Of a DNA stretch of 6,037 bases, positions 1-6,037 are shown piece by piece; position 1 is the first letter of the stretch; each line of letters begins with the position of its first letter. This DNA is from JBHIDJ01 sp046760105 (GTDB taxonomy: Bacteria > Pseudomonadota > Gammaproteobacteria > Acidiferrobacterales > SPGG2). The notes under the pieces were generated by a model. It was not told the DNA's origin. It ran no database searches and was given only the letters and a program-made list of their open reading frames with translations. The stretch lies in contig JBHIDJ010000175.1 in the NCBI GenBank assembly GCA_046760105.1, positions 1 through 6,037 of the forward strand, in the 5' to 3' direction. The translations under genes and the position numbers were made by a program.

Positions 1-818
1 ATGTGCGACGCAACGAGCACATCATTAATCACGCCCTCCTGCTGAAGCATGACGATCCACGCCGTAATTCTGACTAGCAGGGACGTCCAAAACGGAAGCA
101 AAACGCATATCATTAACAGGTTGCTGTAGCGCAATGGTAGCGTTGCCAGCAGATGTGAAACCGGGTATGCCAGTAGAAGGCAAAATAGTGTAACAAGGAA
201 GCTGACTAACAGCGTCCTCCACCACAGGAATAGGTAAACACGCCGGTCCTCGGGTTGTAGGATGACATTCTTGAAGGCGTCATAACGCCGATCAATGGCA
301 TTCCAGTAATACCCCAGCGTGTATTCGTCCTTCATGGCACCGAGGGATTGCCAGTAACTGATGTCACCCCAGCGCTTGTCAGCCGCAATGATCTTTTCCT
401 TGTACGGCGGGCCCTTGATCTTTTTGAACTTTCTCGGCGCTGCCCTCATTAAGCTACTGAAGCCAGACTTTTCGTAGTTCATACGCGTGCCGGCTTTGCC
501 ACGCGCCAATTTGTCCGCGGTCGTTATGTCCTCAAACAACGCCGCGTACATCTCTTCATCCGGTAGATCCTGTCGATCCCAGTTCTCAAAGGCCGCGAAC
601 GTTCGGGGGAAAACGGCATTGATCTCTCTATCGTCGACGCTGTAGCCCAACAGGTAGCCGATCGGGATGAGGAATGTGAAGAATATAAAGACAAGTAACG
701 GTACAACCAGCCCAAAAGCCCTGATGCGGGCACGCCGAAGCGACCTTTGCATACTAACAGCAAGGGGGACGCCGTCGGCGGTGGTGAGTACGCTTTGCTC
801 GCTAGCGGCTAACGCCAT
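1..818 (-). CDS. ABC transporter permease, PotB/PotH-like (polyamine class), 3' end cut by window
   Basis: Inner-membrane permease of a binding-protein-dependent importer. The frame is open from ATG 818 to the window edge (272 codons) and lacks its C-terminus, including the EAA loop that would contact the ATPase. A cytoplasmic N-terminus of about 33 residues with an Arg cluster (25-33) precedes TM1 (about 35-58). A hydrophilic stretch of about 135 residues (61-195) follows, then TM2 (about 196-226) and TM3 (about 233-258). The run LLPFWTSLLVRITAWIVML followed by QQEGVIN (240-265) is typical of PotB/PotH permeases, which usually have a much shorter TM1-TM2 loop. The long loop recalls a subgroup of larger (about 400-residue) proteobacterial permeases, from memory. 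The start is uncertain because no good ribosome binding site precedes ATG 818; the next in-frame ATG is codon 23, also without one. The gene lies 76 bases after the binding-protein gene, so the two are likely co-transcribed. Substrate is inferred: polyamine or a related cationic amine. Confidence 0.88.
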   Translation of the reverse strand, partial: MALAASEQSVLTTADGVPLAVSMQRSLRRARIRAFGLVVPLLVFIFFTFLIPIGYLLGYSVDDREINAVFPRTFAAFENWDRQDLPDEEMYAALFEDITTADKLARGKAGTRMNYEKSGFSSLMRAAPRKFKKIKGPPYKEKIIAADKRWGDISYWQSLGAMKDEYTLGYYWNAIDRRYDAFKNVILQPEDRRVYLFLWWRTLLVSFLVTLFCLLLAYPVSHLLATLPLRYSNLLMICVLLPFWTSLLVRITAWIVMLQQEGVINDVLVASH

Positions 819-851
819 TGCACGAAGATACTAGTAGTGGCAAAGGAACAA

Positions 852-878
852 ATCGGGTGGGGAAAGACCCCACCCGAT
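852..878 (-). terminator. Intercistronic hairpin between binding-protein and permease genes
   Basis: A perfect 11-bp inverted repeat, ATCGGGTGGGG (852-862) and CCCCACCCGAT (868-878), encloses a 5-base loop. It begins 16 bases after the stop of the binding-protein gene. On the minus strand the stem is followed by TTTGTTCCTTT, an interrupted T-rich run, so termination is probably partial. Hairpins here are well known in importer operons (for example malE-malF), where they protect the upstream message or reduce readthrough so that the binding protein exceeds the permease. The structure is seen directly; the role is inferred. Confidence 0.7.
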
Positions 879-894
879 AGCACCTCAGGTTATT

Positions 895-1980
895 CTATTT
901 AGCCATCCAGGCCGTGAAGCGTTCTGCGATTTCGCCGCCGTTATCCGCCCACCAGAATGGATCGGCAACAACGCTTATCTTCAGCTTTTCCTCTGTATTG
1001 GGCATATGCGGCATGATGTTTTTGCCGTTATGGAAAAACGGTTCATTCTGACTAATAATTTTTAGCCCCGATTTTCTCATCGGCCCATAGTTGATCCATT
1101 TTGCCTGGCCGGCCTGCTGCTCCGGTGCCGATGCAAATTTGAGGAACTCCAGGGCCTCCTTGTAATTTTTCGTGCCCTTCACTATGACCATATACTCCTG
1201 TTCGAGCACCTGGCCATCCCAGATGATTTCGAACGGTTGTCCCTCGGTGAGAATGGCGGCCCCGCTACGACCGTTATAGGCGGTCGCCATCACGACCTCA
1301 CCGCTCTTGACAAACTCCAGCGGCTGGGAGCCAGCGGACCAGAACACAACATGATCCTTGATGGTGTCGAGCTTCTTGAACGCCCGATCGAGCCCTTCCT
1401 TCGTGCCCGCCACCTTGTACACGTCCTTGGGGGCGACGCCATCGGCCATAAGCGCCATTTCGATATTGGCATTGGCCCACGAGTTGACGGCGCGCTTGCC
1501 CGGGAACTTCTTGATGTCGAAGAAGTCCTTAATGGTTTTTGGCTTTTCACCAGGGAACTTCGTCTTGTCATAGAAGACCGCATAGCTCCAGAAGATCTGG
1601 GGTGCTGCACAGTCATTGGGAAGCGGGACGACCATGTCGTCCTTCATCGCTGTGCCGTCGGGGGCCGGGACGAACTCATCCAACGGAAGCTCGTGGAACA
1701 AACCCTCATCGCACCCGACGATGGCCTCGTGCGGGAGCACGTCTACGAGGTCCCACGTGACATTCTTGGATTCAACTTGCGCCTTGACCTCAGCCAGGCC
1801 ACCGTTGTAGTTTTCCCAATTGACCTTGATCCCTGTTTTCTTTTCAAACGGTGTTCCGTACGCCTTTTGCTGGCTATTGGTATAAGCCCCGCCCCAGGAC
1901 GTGACTGTGATGTCGGCGTAGGCAATCGAGACAACCGCCACAGCCAAACCTAGAACGACTGCCTTTATAAGACTTTTCAT
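895..1980 (-). CDS. Periplasmic substrate-binding protein, PotD/PotF-like (polyamine class)
   Basis: Extracellular solute-binding protein of 361 residues that captures the substrate in the periplasm and delivers it to the adjacent permease. A Sec signal peptide is clear: MKSLIKA, a hydrophobic core (8-20) and a likely cut after AYA at residue 22, leaving a mature protein of about 339 residues. Family signs include TSWGG (27-31), WDLVDV (76-81), an IFWSYAVFYD strand (129-138), FWSAGSQP (213-220), AYNGR (234-238), WDGQ (254-257) and NYGP (298-301). W29, W254 and D255 are candidates for the aromatic/acidic amine pocket seen in PotD, by analogy. C90 and C124 are the only cysteines and may form a disulfide. 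ATG 1980 is chosen because AGGAGG (1987-1992) lies 6 bases upstream and the signal peptide starts there; the in-frame ATG at 1986 abuts the ribosome binding site, and the upstream extension to 2046 looks non-coding. Spermidine, putrescine or another amine are all possible substrates. Confidence 0.92.
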   Translation of the reverse strand: MKSLIKAVVLGLAVAVVSIAYADITVTSWGGAYTNSQQKAYGTPFEKKTGIKVNWENYNGGLAEVKAQVESKNVTWDLVDVLPHEAIVGCDEGLFHELPLDEFVPAPDGTAMKDDMVVPLPNDCAAPQIFWSYAVFYDKTKFPGEKPKTIKDFFDIKKFPGKRAVNSWANANIEMALMADGVAPKDVYKVAGTKEGLDRAFKKLDTIKDHVVFWSAGSQPLEFVKSGEVVMATAYNGRSGAAILTEGQPFEIIWDGQVLEQEYMVIVKGTKNYKEALEFLKFASAPEQQAGQAKWINYGPMRKSGLKIISQNEPFFHNGKNIMPHMPNTEEKLKISVVADPFWWADNGGEIAERFTAWMAK

Positions 1981-1993
1981 GTTCATCCTCCTG

Positions 1994-2007
1994 TTTTTAG
2001 CTAAAAA
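1994..2007. repeat. 14-bp AT-rich palindrome in the binding-protein gene leader
   Basis: TTTTTAGCTAAAAA is a perfect palindrome immediately upstream of the AGGAGG ribosome binding site (1987-1992) and downstream of the proposed -10 box (2018-2023). It could be an operator half-site pair or a small 5'-UTR hairpin near the translation start. With only a 7-bp arm made mainly of A/T, chance is a serious alternative. Confidence 0.35.
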
Positions 2008-2017
2008 TACACGCAAA

Positions 2018-2046
2018 ACCCTACACGCCCGGGTTGTTGGAGTCAA
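2018..2046 (-). promoter_or_regulatory. Candidate sigma70 promoter for the binding-protein/permease genes
   Basis: On the minus strand TTGACT (2041-2046, five of six to the -35 consensus) is separated by exactly 17 bases from TAGGGT (2018-2023, three of six to the -10 consensus). Transcription would begin near 2010, giving a leader of about 30 bases that contains the palindrome at 1994-2007 and the AGGAGG site. The strong -35 box and ideal spacing support it; the -10 box is poor. It would let the importer genes be expressed independently of the DUF1989 gene. Confidence 0.4.
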
Positions 2047-2059
2047 CGGCGGGGGCGGA

Positions 2060-2375
2060 TCACGGTCGGGTTACGAGAAGAAGCCACGATCTACGGTCTT
2101 CTGCATGATATCCCCTGTCCACGTAAGGATATGGTCCCAGCCAAATGAGGGGTCCCGCATCCAGGCGACCGCGTGGACGCAGGGGAATGTGTAGGTTTTT
2201 GATCAGCTGGGGAAAGTTGGCGTCATGGCGGGCGAACCTGTGGAGCAGCCGATAACAATACGCGCTCAACCCTGCCTGCTACGGCAGCCGTTCACTGCCG
2301 ACAGTAAATCCCAGGCGTTTCGGGGCGTCCCCGGCAAGCGGGTAATCCGCTCCGCCAACAATCAACTCGTCGCTG
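2060..2375 (-). pseudogene. Possible decayed coding remnant in the 395-base gap, family unrecognised
   Basis: The gap between the DUF1989 gene and the binding-protein gene has no intact gene. One minus-strand frame runs from just after the DUF1989 stop to 2060 and is interrupted by a single TAG (2279-2281). It reads SDELIVGGADYPLAGDAPK before the stop and AYCYRLLHRFARHDANFPQL after it. A neighbouring frame, open from 2202 to a TAA at 2071-2073, reads TFPCVHAVAWMRDPSFGWD and then ILTWTGDIMQKTVDRGFFS. That segment has more Trp, Phe, Asp and Ile than a random GC-rich frame usually gives. A gene broken by one stop and one frameshift near 2190-2205 would explain both pieces. I recognise no family and see no start codon with a ribosome binding site. 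Sequencing error or plain non-coding DNA are alternatives. Confidence 0.3.
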
Positions 2376-2984
2376 TCAGCCGAGGATCTGATAATGGGCC
2401 TCGGTCGGTTCGCGCGCCTCGCCATTAATAGGAAGGATGTCTTGCGGACAGGTGGACATCGCAACGATGCAGTCCATCTCGGCCTGGAATACCGCGTAAT
2501 CGCCCGGTTTGGACACGGGCGTGCCCCATTGCGTTCGCCCGTCCTCGTCCAGCGGGATATTCATCCACAGATTCAACGGGCTCGGACATTCAGGAGCTTG
2601 TAGGCCGAGCTGCCGCATGCTCGCATAAAGGTTATCGGTGCAGTTATCGTGATACTCCGTGCAGTTCAAGAGCGCATAGCGATAGCTGTCACAAGCGGCC
2701 ATGAGCGTATCGTGGACTCCAGGCGAGGTGTCTTCGACGAAGGTGAGGATGGGTCTTCGCCTATTTGTCACCATTGGATCACCGGCGTGTGCAAAAACGC
2801 GCTCCAGGTACGCCCGTAAGTGCTCCATAGACATGAATTCCGTCAAGTCCTCAGCGTTAAAGGCCCAGGTATCGACAACCTGGGAACCATGGGTATTGAT
2901 AATCTTGATCGATTGACCCTTATAGACGCGGGCCGCTCGTCCTCTACGTGCCGGAATCGTTAACAGCTTATCTTGCTTGCTCAT
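2376..2984 (-). CDS. DUF1989 (urea carboxylase-associated) family protein
   Basis: A soluble 202-residue protein of the DUF1989 family (Pfam PF09347), a full single domain. It shows GSQVVDTWAFNAED (33-46), a SMEHLR stretch (52-57), HDTLMAACDSYRYALLNC (91-108), the diagnostic PECPSPLNLWMNIP (131-144), and PGDYAVFQAEMDCIVAMSTC followed by PQDILPING (160-188). Six cysteines (98, 108, 115, 133, 172, 179) and His 91 and 112 include candidate metal ligands; this is inference. Two family members, CgdA and CgdB, act together as carboxyguanidine deiminase in guanidine use, but they occur beside urea carboxylase and allophanate hydrolase, which are absent here. This lone copy next to a polyamine-type importer may act on an imported nitrogen compound; its reaction is unknown. 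ATG 2984 is preceded by GGAAGG (2995-3000) at a 10-base spacing. It is on the same strand as the importer but 395 bases upstream, so co-transcription is uncertain. Confidence 0.88.
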   Translation of the reverse strand: MSKQDKLLTIPARRGRAARVYKGQSIKIINTHGSQVVDTWAFNAEDLTEFMSMEHLRAYLERVFAHAGDPMVTNRRRPILTFVEDTSPGVHDTLMAACDSYRYALLNCTEYHDNCTDNLYASMRQLGLQAPECPSPLNLWMNIPLDEDGRTQWGTPVSKPGDYAVFQAEMDCIVAMSTCPQDILPINGEAREPTEAHYQILG

Positions 2985-3161
2985 TGTATTTGTACCTTCC
3001 GTTAATTAAGTAGAAGCTTTGTTCATATGTAAATGCCTGTCACGCGGCGCTTCATATCTGACAGCAATGAGTTATTATGGTGGTCAAGTTACTCCACTGC
3101 TAGACTATGGTTCTGGTGAGTGGGGCGATAGCCTACCAATGCAGCGGCCTGGAAATCGTGT
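2985..3161. promoter_or_regulatory. Divergent intergenic region with candidate promoters for DUF1989 gene and cobST
   Basis: These 177 bases separate two divergently transcribed units and contain no convincing gene. For cobS, TTCATA (3051-3056), a 16-base spacer and TATTAT (3073-3078, five of six to the -10 consensus) form the best plus-strand pair, implying a leader of roughly 75 bases. For the DUF1989 gene, minus-strand TTTACA (3028-3033), a 17-base spacer and CTTAAT (3005-3010) match the consensus, but transcription would start inside the GGAAGG ribosome binding site, so the true promoter may lie further up. TTAATTAA (3002-3009) is an 8-bp palindrome. Cobalamin genes are often controlled by a B12 riboswitch; the 5' region here is short and I could not recognise a B12 box in it. 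Confidence 0.4.
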
Positions 3162-4166
3162 ATGGCGACAGTGACGACTCACGATACACGTCTGGGACAT
3201 ACCCTCGACTATCCCGATATCCAGATCTCTGTGCGCCAGTCCTTCGGGCTGGATACCGATATGGGGGTTCCGGCATTCAGTCAAGGTAGCGAGTATGTGC
3301 CCGACGTCGACCCAGCGTATTGTTTTGACCCTGACACGACGCTCGCGATCCTGGCAGGCTTCGCCCACAACCGGCGTGTCTTGATTCAGGGTTATCACGG
3401 GACCGGTAAGTCCACCCATCTAGAGCAGGCGGCGGCGCGGCTGAACTGGCCCTGCATCCGCGTCAACCTTGACAGCCACATCAGTCGCATTGACCTCGTC
3501 GGTCGCGATGCCATCGTGTTGCGCGAGGGTAAGCAAGTTACCGAGTTCCGGGAAGGATTATTGCCAACCGCGGTACAAAGTCCTTGTGCACTGGTATTCG
3601 ATGAGTACGATGCCGGCCGGCCCGATGTCATGTTTGTGATCCAGCAAGTCCTCGAGGTGGAGGGTAAATTCACCTTGCTCGATCAAAACCGGGTTATCCA
3701 TCCGCACCCCTCGTTCCGATTGTTTGCTACCGCGAACACCGTGGGGCTCGGAGACGCCACCGGGCTTTATCACGGCACCCAGCAGCTCAACCAGGGACAA
3801 ATAGACCGCTGGAACATCGTCGCAACACTCAACTACCTGCCGCATGAAGCCGAACAGAAAATCGTTTTGGCCAAAGTCCCCAGCTATGACACGGATAAGG
3901 GGCGCGATGCGATAAACGCCATGATTGCGCTTGCCGAGCTTACACGTTCAGGGTTTGTGGCGGGTGATGTATCCACGGTGATGTCCCCGCGTACCATAAT
4001 TACCTGGGCGGAAAACGCGGAGATCTTCGGAGACGTAGGATTCGCGTTTCGTGTCACCTTTCTCAACAAGTGCGACGAGTCGGAACATCCGGTCATGGCG
4101 GAATTCTATCAACGGTGTTTCGGTGAGGAGCTACGCGCTACCACAGCCAAGGTCGTCAAGCAGTAA
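3162..4166 (+). CDS. cobS: Cobaltochelatase subunit CobS (AAA+ ATPase)
   Basis: AAA+ ATPase subunit (334 residues; close to the usual ~330) of the CobN-CobS-CobT cobaltochelatase, which uses ATP to insert Co2+ into hydrogenobyrinic acid a,c-diamide in the aerobic cobalamin pathway. CobS and CobT form the cytoplasmic motor complex that works on CobN. Visible elements: CobS N-terminal region (about 19-57), Walker A GYHGTGKS (77-84, K83), the CobS signature RVNLDSHISRIDLVGRDAI (100-118), Walker B ALVFDE (143-148, D147/E148), sensor-1 ATANT (189-193), GLYHGTQQLNQGQIDRW (201-217) with a possible arginine finger at R216, and MSPRT with R277 in the helical lid. ATG 3162 is the only ATG before Met34, and the family core begins near residue 19, which supports it; the ribosome binding site is weak (GGA at 3151-3153). 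The first ~15 residues are family-variable. cobT follows five bases after the stop. CobN is not in the window. Confidence 0.96.
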   Translation: MATVTTHDTRLGHTLDYPDIQISVRQSFGLDTDMGVPAFSQGSEYVPDVDPAYCFDPDTTLAILAGFAHNRRVLIQGYHGTGKSTHLEQAAARLNWPCIRVNLDSHISRIDLVGRDAIVLREGKQVTEFREGLLPTAVQSPCALVFDEYDAGRPDVMFVIQQVLEVEGKFTLLDQNRVIHPHPSFRLFATANTVGLGDATGLYHGTQQLNQGQIDRWNIVATLNYLPHEAEQKIVLAKVPSYDTDKGRDAINAMIALAELTRSGFVAGDVSTVMSPRTIITWAENAEIFGDVGFAFRVTFLNKCDESEHPVMAEFYQRCFGEELRATTAKVVKQ

Positions 4167-4171
4167 ACTCT

Positions 4172-6013
4172 ATGGCCGAGTCCAACACGGCACGCGATAG
4201 CACACTTGAGACATTTTGCCACGCCACAGCTGCGGCCGTGCGGGCCGTCGCGAGGCGTGACGATCTGAATATCGATTTTCAATCCAGTAAGGCGACATTG
4301 ATCGGTAACCAGGTCCAGTTGCCGGCACTGTGGCATCCGCTCGATTATGCGCAAGTCGCCCGCGTGCGTGGTGAGGCGGACGCTATCGCGCTAAGGCTCC
4401 GCTACCGCGATGATCGCATTCATGCCCGCCGCGTTCCTAAACAGCCGATTGCCCGCCGCATATACGATGCCGCCGAGCAGACGCGCGTAGAGGCTCTCGG
4501 TAGTCGCTACATGGCCGGTGTGGCGCAAAATCTCGCCGCTAGTCTGGAACAGCAGTGTCGCAGCCGAGGCTACGACCATGTGAATGTCAGGCAAGATGTG
4601 CAGTTACCCGATGCGGTGCGTTTTGTCATTCGACAAGTTCTAAGCGGGGAACCGCCACCACCGGCGGCACGGGCACTGGTCGGGTTGTGGCGCTCGTGGC
4701 TGGAGGCGCGAGCCGGTGACACTTTGTCAACCCTCAAACACTATATCGACGACCAGCACGCCTACGCGATCGCAGTACGACGTTTGCTCCGTGAGCTTGA
4801 GTTTGGTGAGGATGAACCTGATGAGGTTGATGCCGATGACGCCGAACGAAGCGATGAAAGTGAGGGTGAAAGCGGGGAACACCAGACGGCTATTGCTGAC
4901 GTATCGGGTCCGGTGCGTGATGCAGATCCAGTCGTTCACGGTACGACGCCGGAGGGCATCATCGGGGAGACGAAGGATGTCTCGAGCATGCCGGGCGCTG
5001 GCCATCCCGACTTTCAAGGCCATTATGGAAATGAGAGACGAAAACCGGGGTATCGGGTATATACCACCGAATTCGATGAGGTAGTCAGTGCCGAGGAGCT
5101 GTGCCACAGGGATGAGTTGGCACGTCTTCGTGGACGTCTGGACCAGCGGTTAGCGCAGTTGCGTAGCCGCATTGCCCGATTAGCCAACCGACTGGAACGT
5201 CGCTTGCTGGCACGACAGCAACGCGGGTGGGAGTTCAACGTAGACGACGGATTGATTGACAGTGCACGCCTGTCTCGTGTGGTTATCAGTCCCGATGCAC
5301 CGTACTGGTACAAACGGGAACACGAGACGGATTTTCGTGACACGGTTGTCGCTTTGCTGATCGATAATTCGGGCTCTATGCGTGGACGCCCCATCACTGT
5401 TGCCGCCTTAACCGCCGATATCGTCGCCCGCACCCTGGAGCGCTGCGGCGTAAAGGTCGAGATCCTGGGATTCACTACCCGCGCCTGGAAAGGTGGGCGA
5501 TCCCGCGAACGCTGGCTGGCCGGATCCAAACCGCAGCACCCGGGACGTCTGAATGACCTACGCCATATCGTCTATAAGGCGGCAGAAGTGTCGTGGCGAC
5601 GCGCTCGGACTAATCTTGGGCTCATGCTGCGAGAGGGAATCTTGAAGGAAAACATCGATGGTGAGGCCGTGTTGTGGGCCCATCAGCGCTTGATCGCACA
5701 ACCAGAACAGCGCCGCATCCTCCTGGTGCTTAGTGATGGTGCCCCGGTGGACGATTCAACCTTGTCGGCCAACACCGCCAGCTATTTGGAGCGCCACCTT
5801 TGCGACGTGACTGAGTGGATTGAAACACGCTCGCCGGTCGAGTTGCTGGCAATTGGCATCGGCCACGATGTGACCCGCTATTACCAGCACGCGGTCACGA
5901 TTATGGATTTAGAACAACTGGGTAGCGTCATCATGCAAGAACTCACCACGCTGTTCGAGATGGGGCCGACAGGCCGGCGGCGATCGCGATCACGCCGTCG
6001 TCGTGTCGCATAA
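4172..6013 (+). CDS. cobT: Cobaltochelatase subunit CobT (VWA/MIDAS domain)
   Basis: Partner of CobS in the cobaltochelatase motor (613 residues; family usually about 600-630). The N-terminal CobT domain (about 1-205) contains YDAAEQTRVEALGSRYMAGV (98-117). An acidic linker (about 209-237), rich in Asp/Glu/Ser, follows, then a charged helical, probably coiled-coil segment (about 305-352) rich in Leu and Arg. The C-terminal VWA domain (about 385-595) carries a complete MIDAS DxSxS motif in LLIDNSGSM (D398, S400, S402), with further likely metal-site elements at GFTTRAW (433-439) and LVLSDGAPVDDS (518-529). The tail GRRRSRSRRRRVA (601-613) is strongly basic and unlike the rest. The start is five bases after the cobS stop with no strong ribosome binding site, so translational coupling is likely. 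By family knowledge, CobS and CobT form stacked rings that remodel CobN during metal insertion. The same AAA+/VWA pairing occurs in magnesium chelatase (BchI/BchD), but the overall sequence is CobT. Confidence 0.95.
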   Translation: MAESNTARDSTLETFCHATAAAVRAVARRDDLNIDFQSSKATLIGNQVQLPALWHPLDYAQVARVRGEADAIALRLRYRDDRIHARRVPKQPIARRIYDAAEQTRVEALGSRYMAGVAQNLAASLEQQCRSRGYDHVNVRQDVQLPDAVRFVIRQVLSGEPPPPAARALVGLWRSWLEARAGDTLSTLKHYIDDQHAYAIAVRRLLRELEFGEDEPDEVDADDAERSDESEGESGEHQTAIADVSGPVRDADPVVHGTTPEGIIGETKDVSSMPGAGHPDFQGHYGNERRKPGYRVYTTEFDEVVSAEELCHRDELARLRGRLDQRLAQLRSRIARLANRLERRLLARQQRGWEFNVDDGLIDSARLSRVVISPDAPYWYKREHETDFRDTVVALLIDNSGSMRGRPITVAALTADIVARTLERCGVKVEILGFTTRAWKGGRSRERWLAGSKPQHPGRLNDLRHIVYKAAEVSWRRARTNLGLMLREGILKENIDGEAVLWAHQRLIAQPEQRRILLVLSDGAPVDDSTLSANTASYLERHLCDVTEWIETRSPVELLAIGIGHDVTRYYQHAVTIMDLEQLGSVIMQELTTLFEMGPTGRRRSRSRRRRVA

Positions 6014-6037
6014 GTTGTATTAGTCAGTACTCGACCT

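Noticed and set aside
1237..1953. A 238-residue plus-strand open frame opposite the binding-protein gene
   Set aside because: It is antisense to a well-supported gene, has no recognisable domain, and is explained by the codon bias of the minus-strand gene.
2225..2428. A 67-residue plus-strand open frame across the gap and the 3' end of the DUF1989 gene
   Set aside because: It overlaps a real gene end in antisense and has no ribosome binding site; the minus-strand frames in the same stretch look more protein-like.
2985..3161. Cobalamin riboswitch upstream of cobS
   Set aside because: The region is short and I could not find a B12-box-like sequence or the expected folding; a covariance-model search would settle it.
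3107..3289. A 60-residue plus-strand open frame overlapping the start of cobS
   Set aside because: It is out of frame with cobS, overlaps its conserved N-terminal coding region, and has no family features.
5023..5529. A 168-residue minus-strand open frame inside cobT
   Set aside because: It is antisense to the linker and VWA part of CobT, is rich in Arg and Ser as shadow frames of GC-rich genes are, and matches no family I know.
3162..6013. AAA+ ATPase plus VWA protein pair as a new MoxR-VWA, RavA-ViaA-like or defence system
   Set aside because: The specific CobS signatures (SHISRIDLVGRD, YHGTQQ) and the CobT N-terminal and VWA sequence identify the cobaltochelatase subunits.
6014..6037. 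Terminator after cobT
   Set aside because: Only 24 bases follow the stop codon; they show no stem-loop with a T-run.

Overview
The window looks like chromosomal DNA of an aerobic proteobacterium: moderately GC-rich, with Shine-Dalgarno-type starts, an ABC importer of the spermidine/putrescine class, and the two AAA+/VWA subunits of the aerobic (late cobalt insertion) cobalamin pathway. CobS and CobT of this type are most typical of Alphaproteobacteria and some other proteobacteria. The sequence alone does not fix the lineage more closely.

Left half, minus strand (transcribed from about 2984 towards 1). A DUF1989 protein (urea carboxylase-associated family; 2376-2984) is followed by a 395-base stretch without an intact gene. 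Next come a periplasmic polyamine-type substrate-binding protein (895-1980) and a PotB/PotH-like permease (818 to the window edge, C-terminus missing). The second permease and the ATPase of this importer are not in the window and probably lie beyond its left edge. A perfect 11-bp hairpin sits between the binding-protein and permease genes, a common place for an element that keeps binding-protein mRNA more abundant than the membrane components. The binding-protein gene has a very good ribosome binding site and a plausible promoter of its own. The 395-base gap holds minus-strand reading frames that look protein-like but are broken by a stop and a frame change, so it may be a decayed gene.

Centre. 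A 177-base divergent intergenic region (2985-3161) separates the two transcription directions and should hold both promoters.

Right half, plus strand. cobS (3162-4166) and cobT (4172-6013) are five bases apart and clearly co-transcribed. Together with CobN, which is not in the window, they form the ATP-dependent cobaltochelatase that inserts Co2+ into hydrogenobyrinic acid a,c-diamide. CobS is the AAA+ motor, and CobT carries a MIDAS-containing VWA domain.

The two halves have no obvious shared pathway. I see no mobile element, CRISPR array, tRNA or rRNA, and nothing that amounts to a clearly new system. The best leads are the broken frames at 2060-2375, the large extracytoplasmic insert in the permease, the intercistronic hairpin, and the pairing of a lone DUF1989 protein with a polyamine-type importer.
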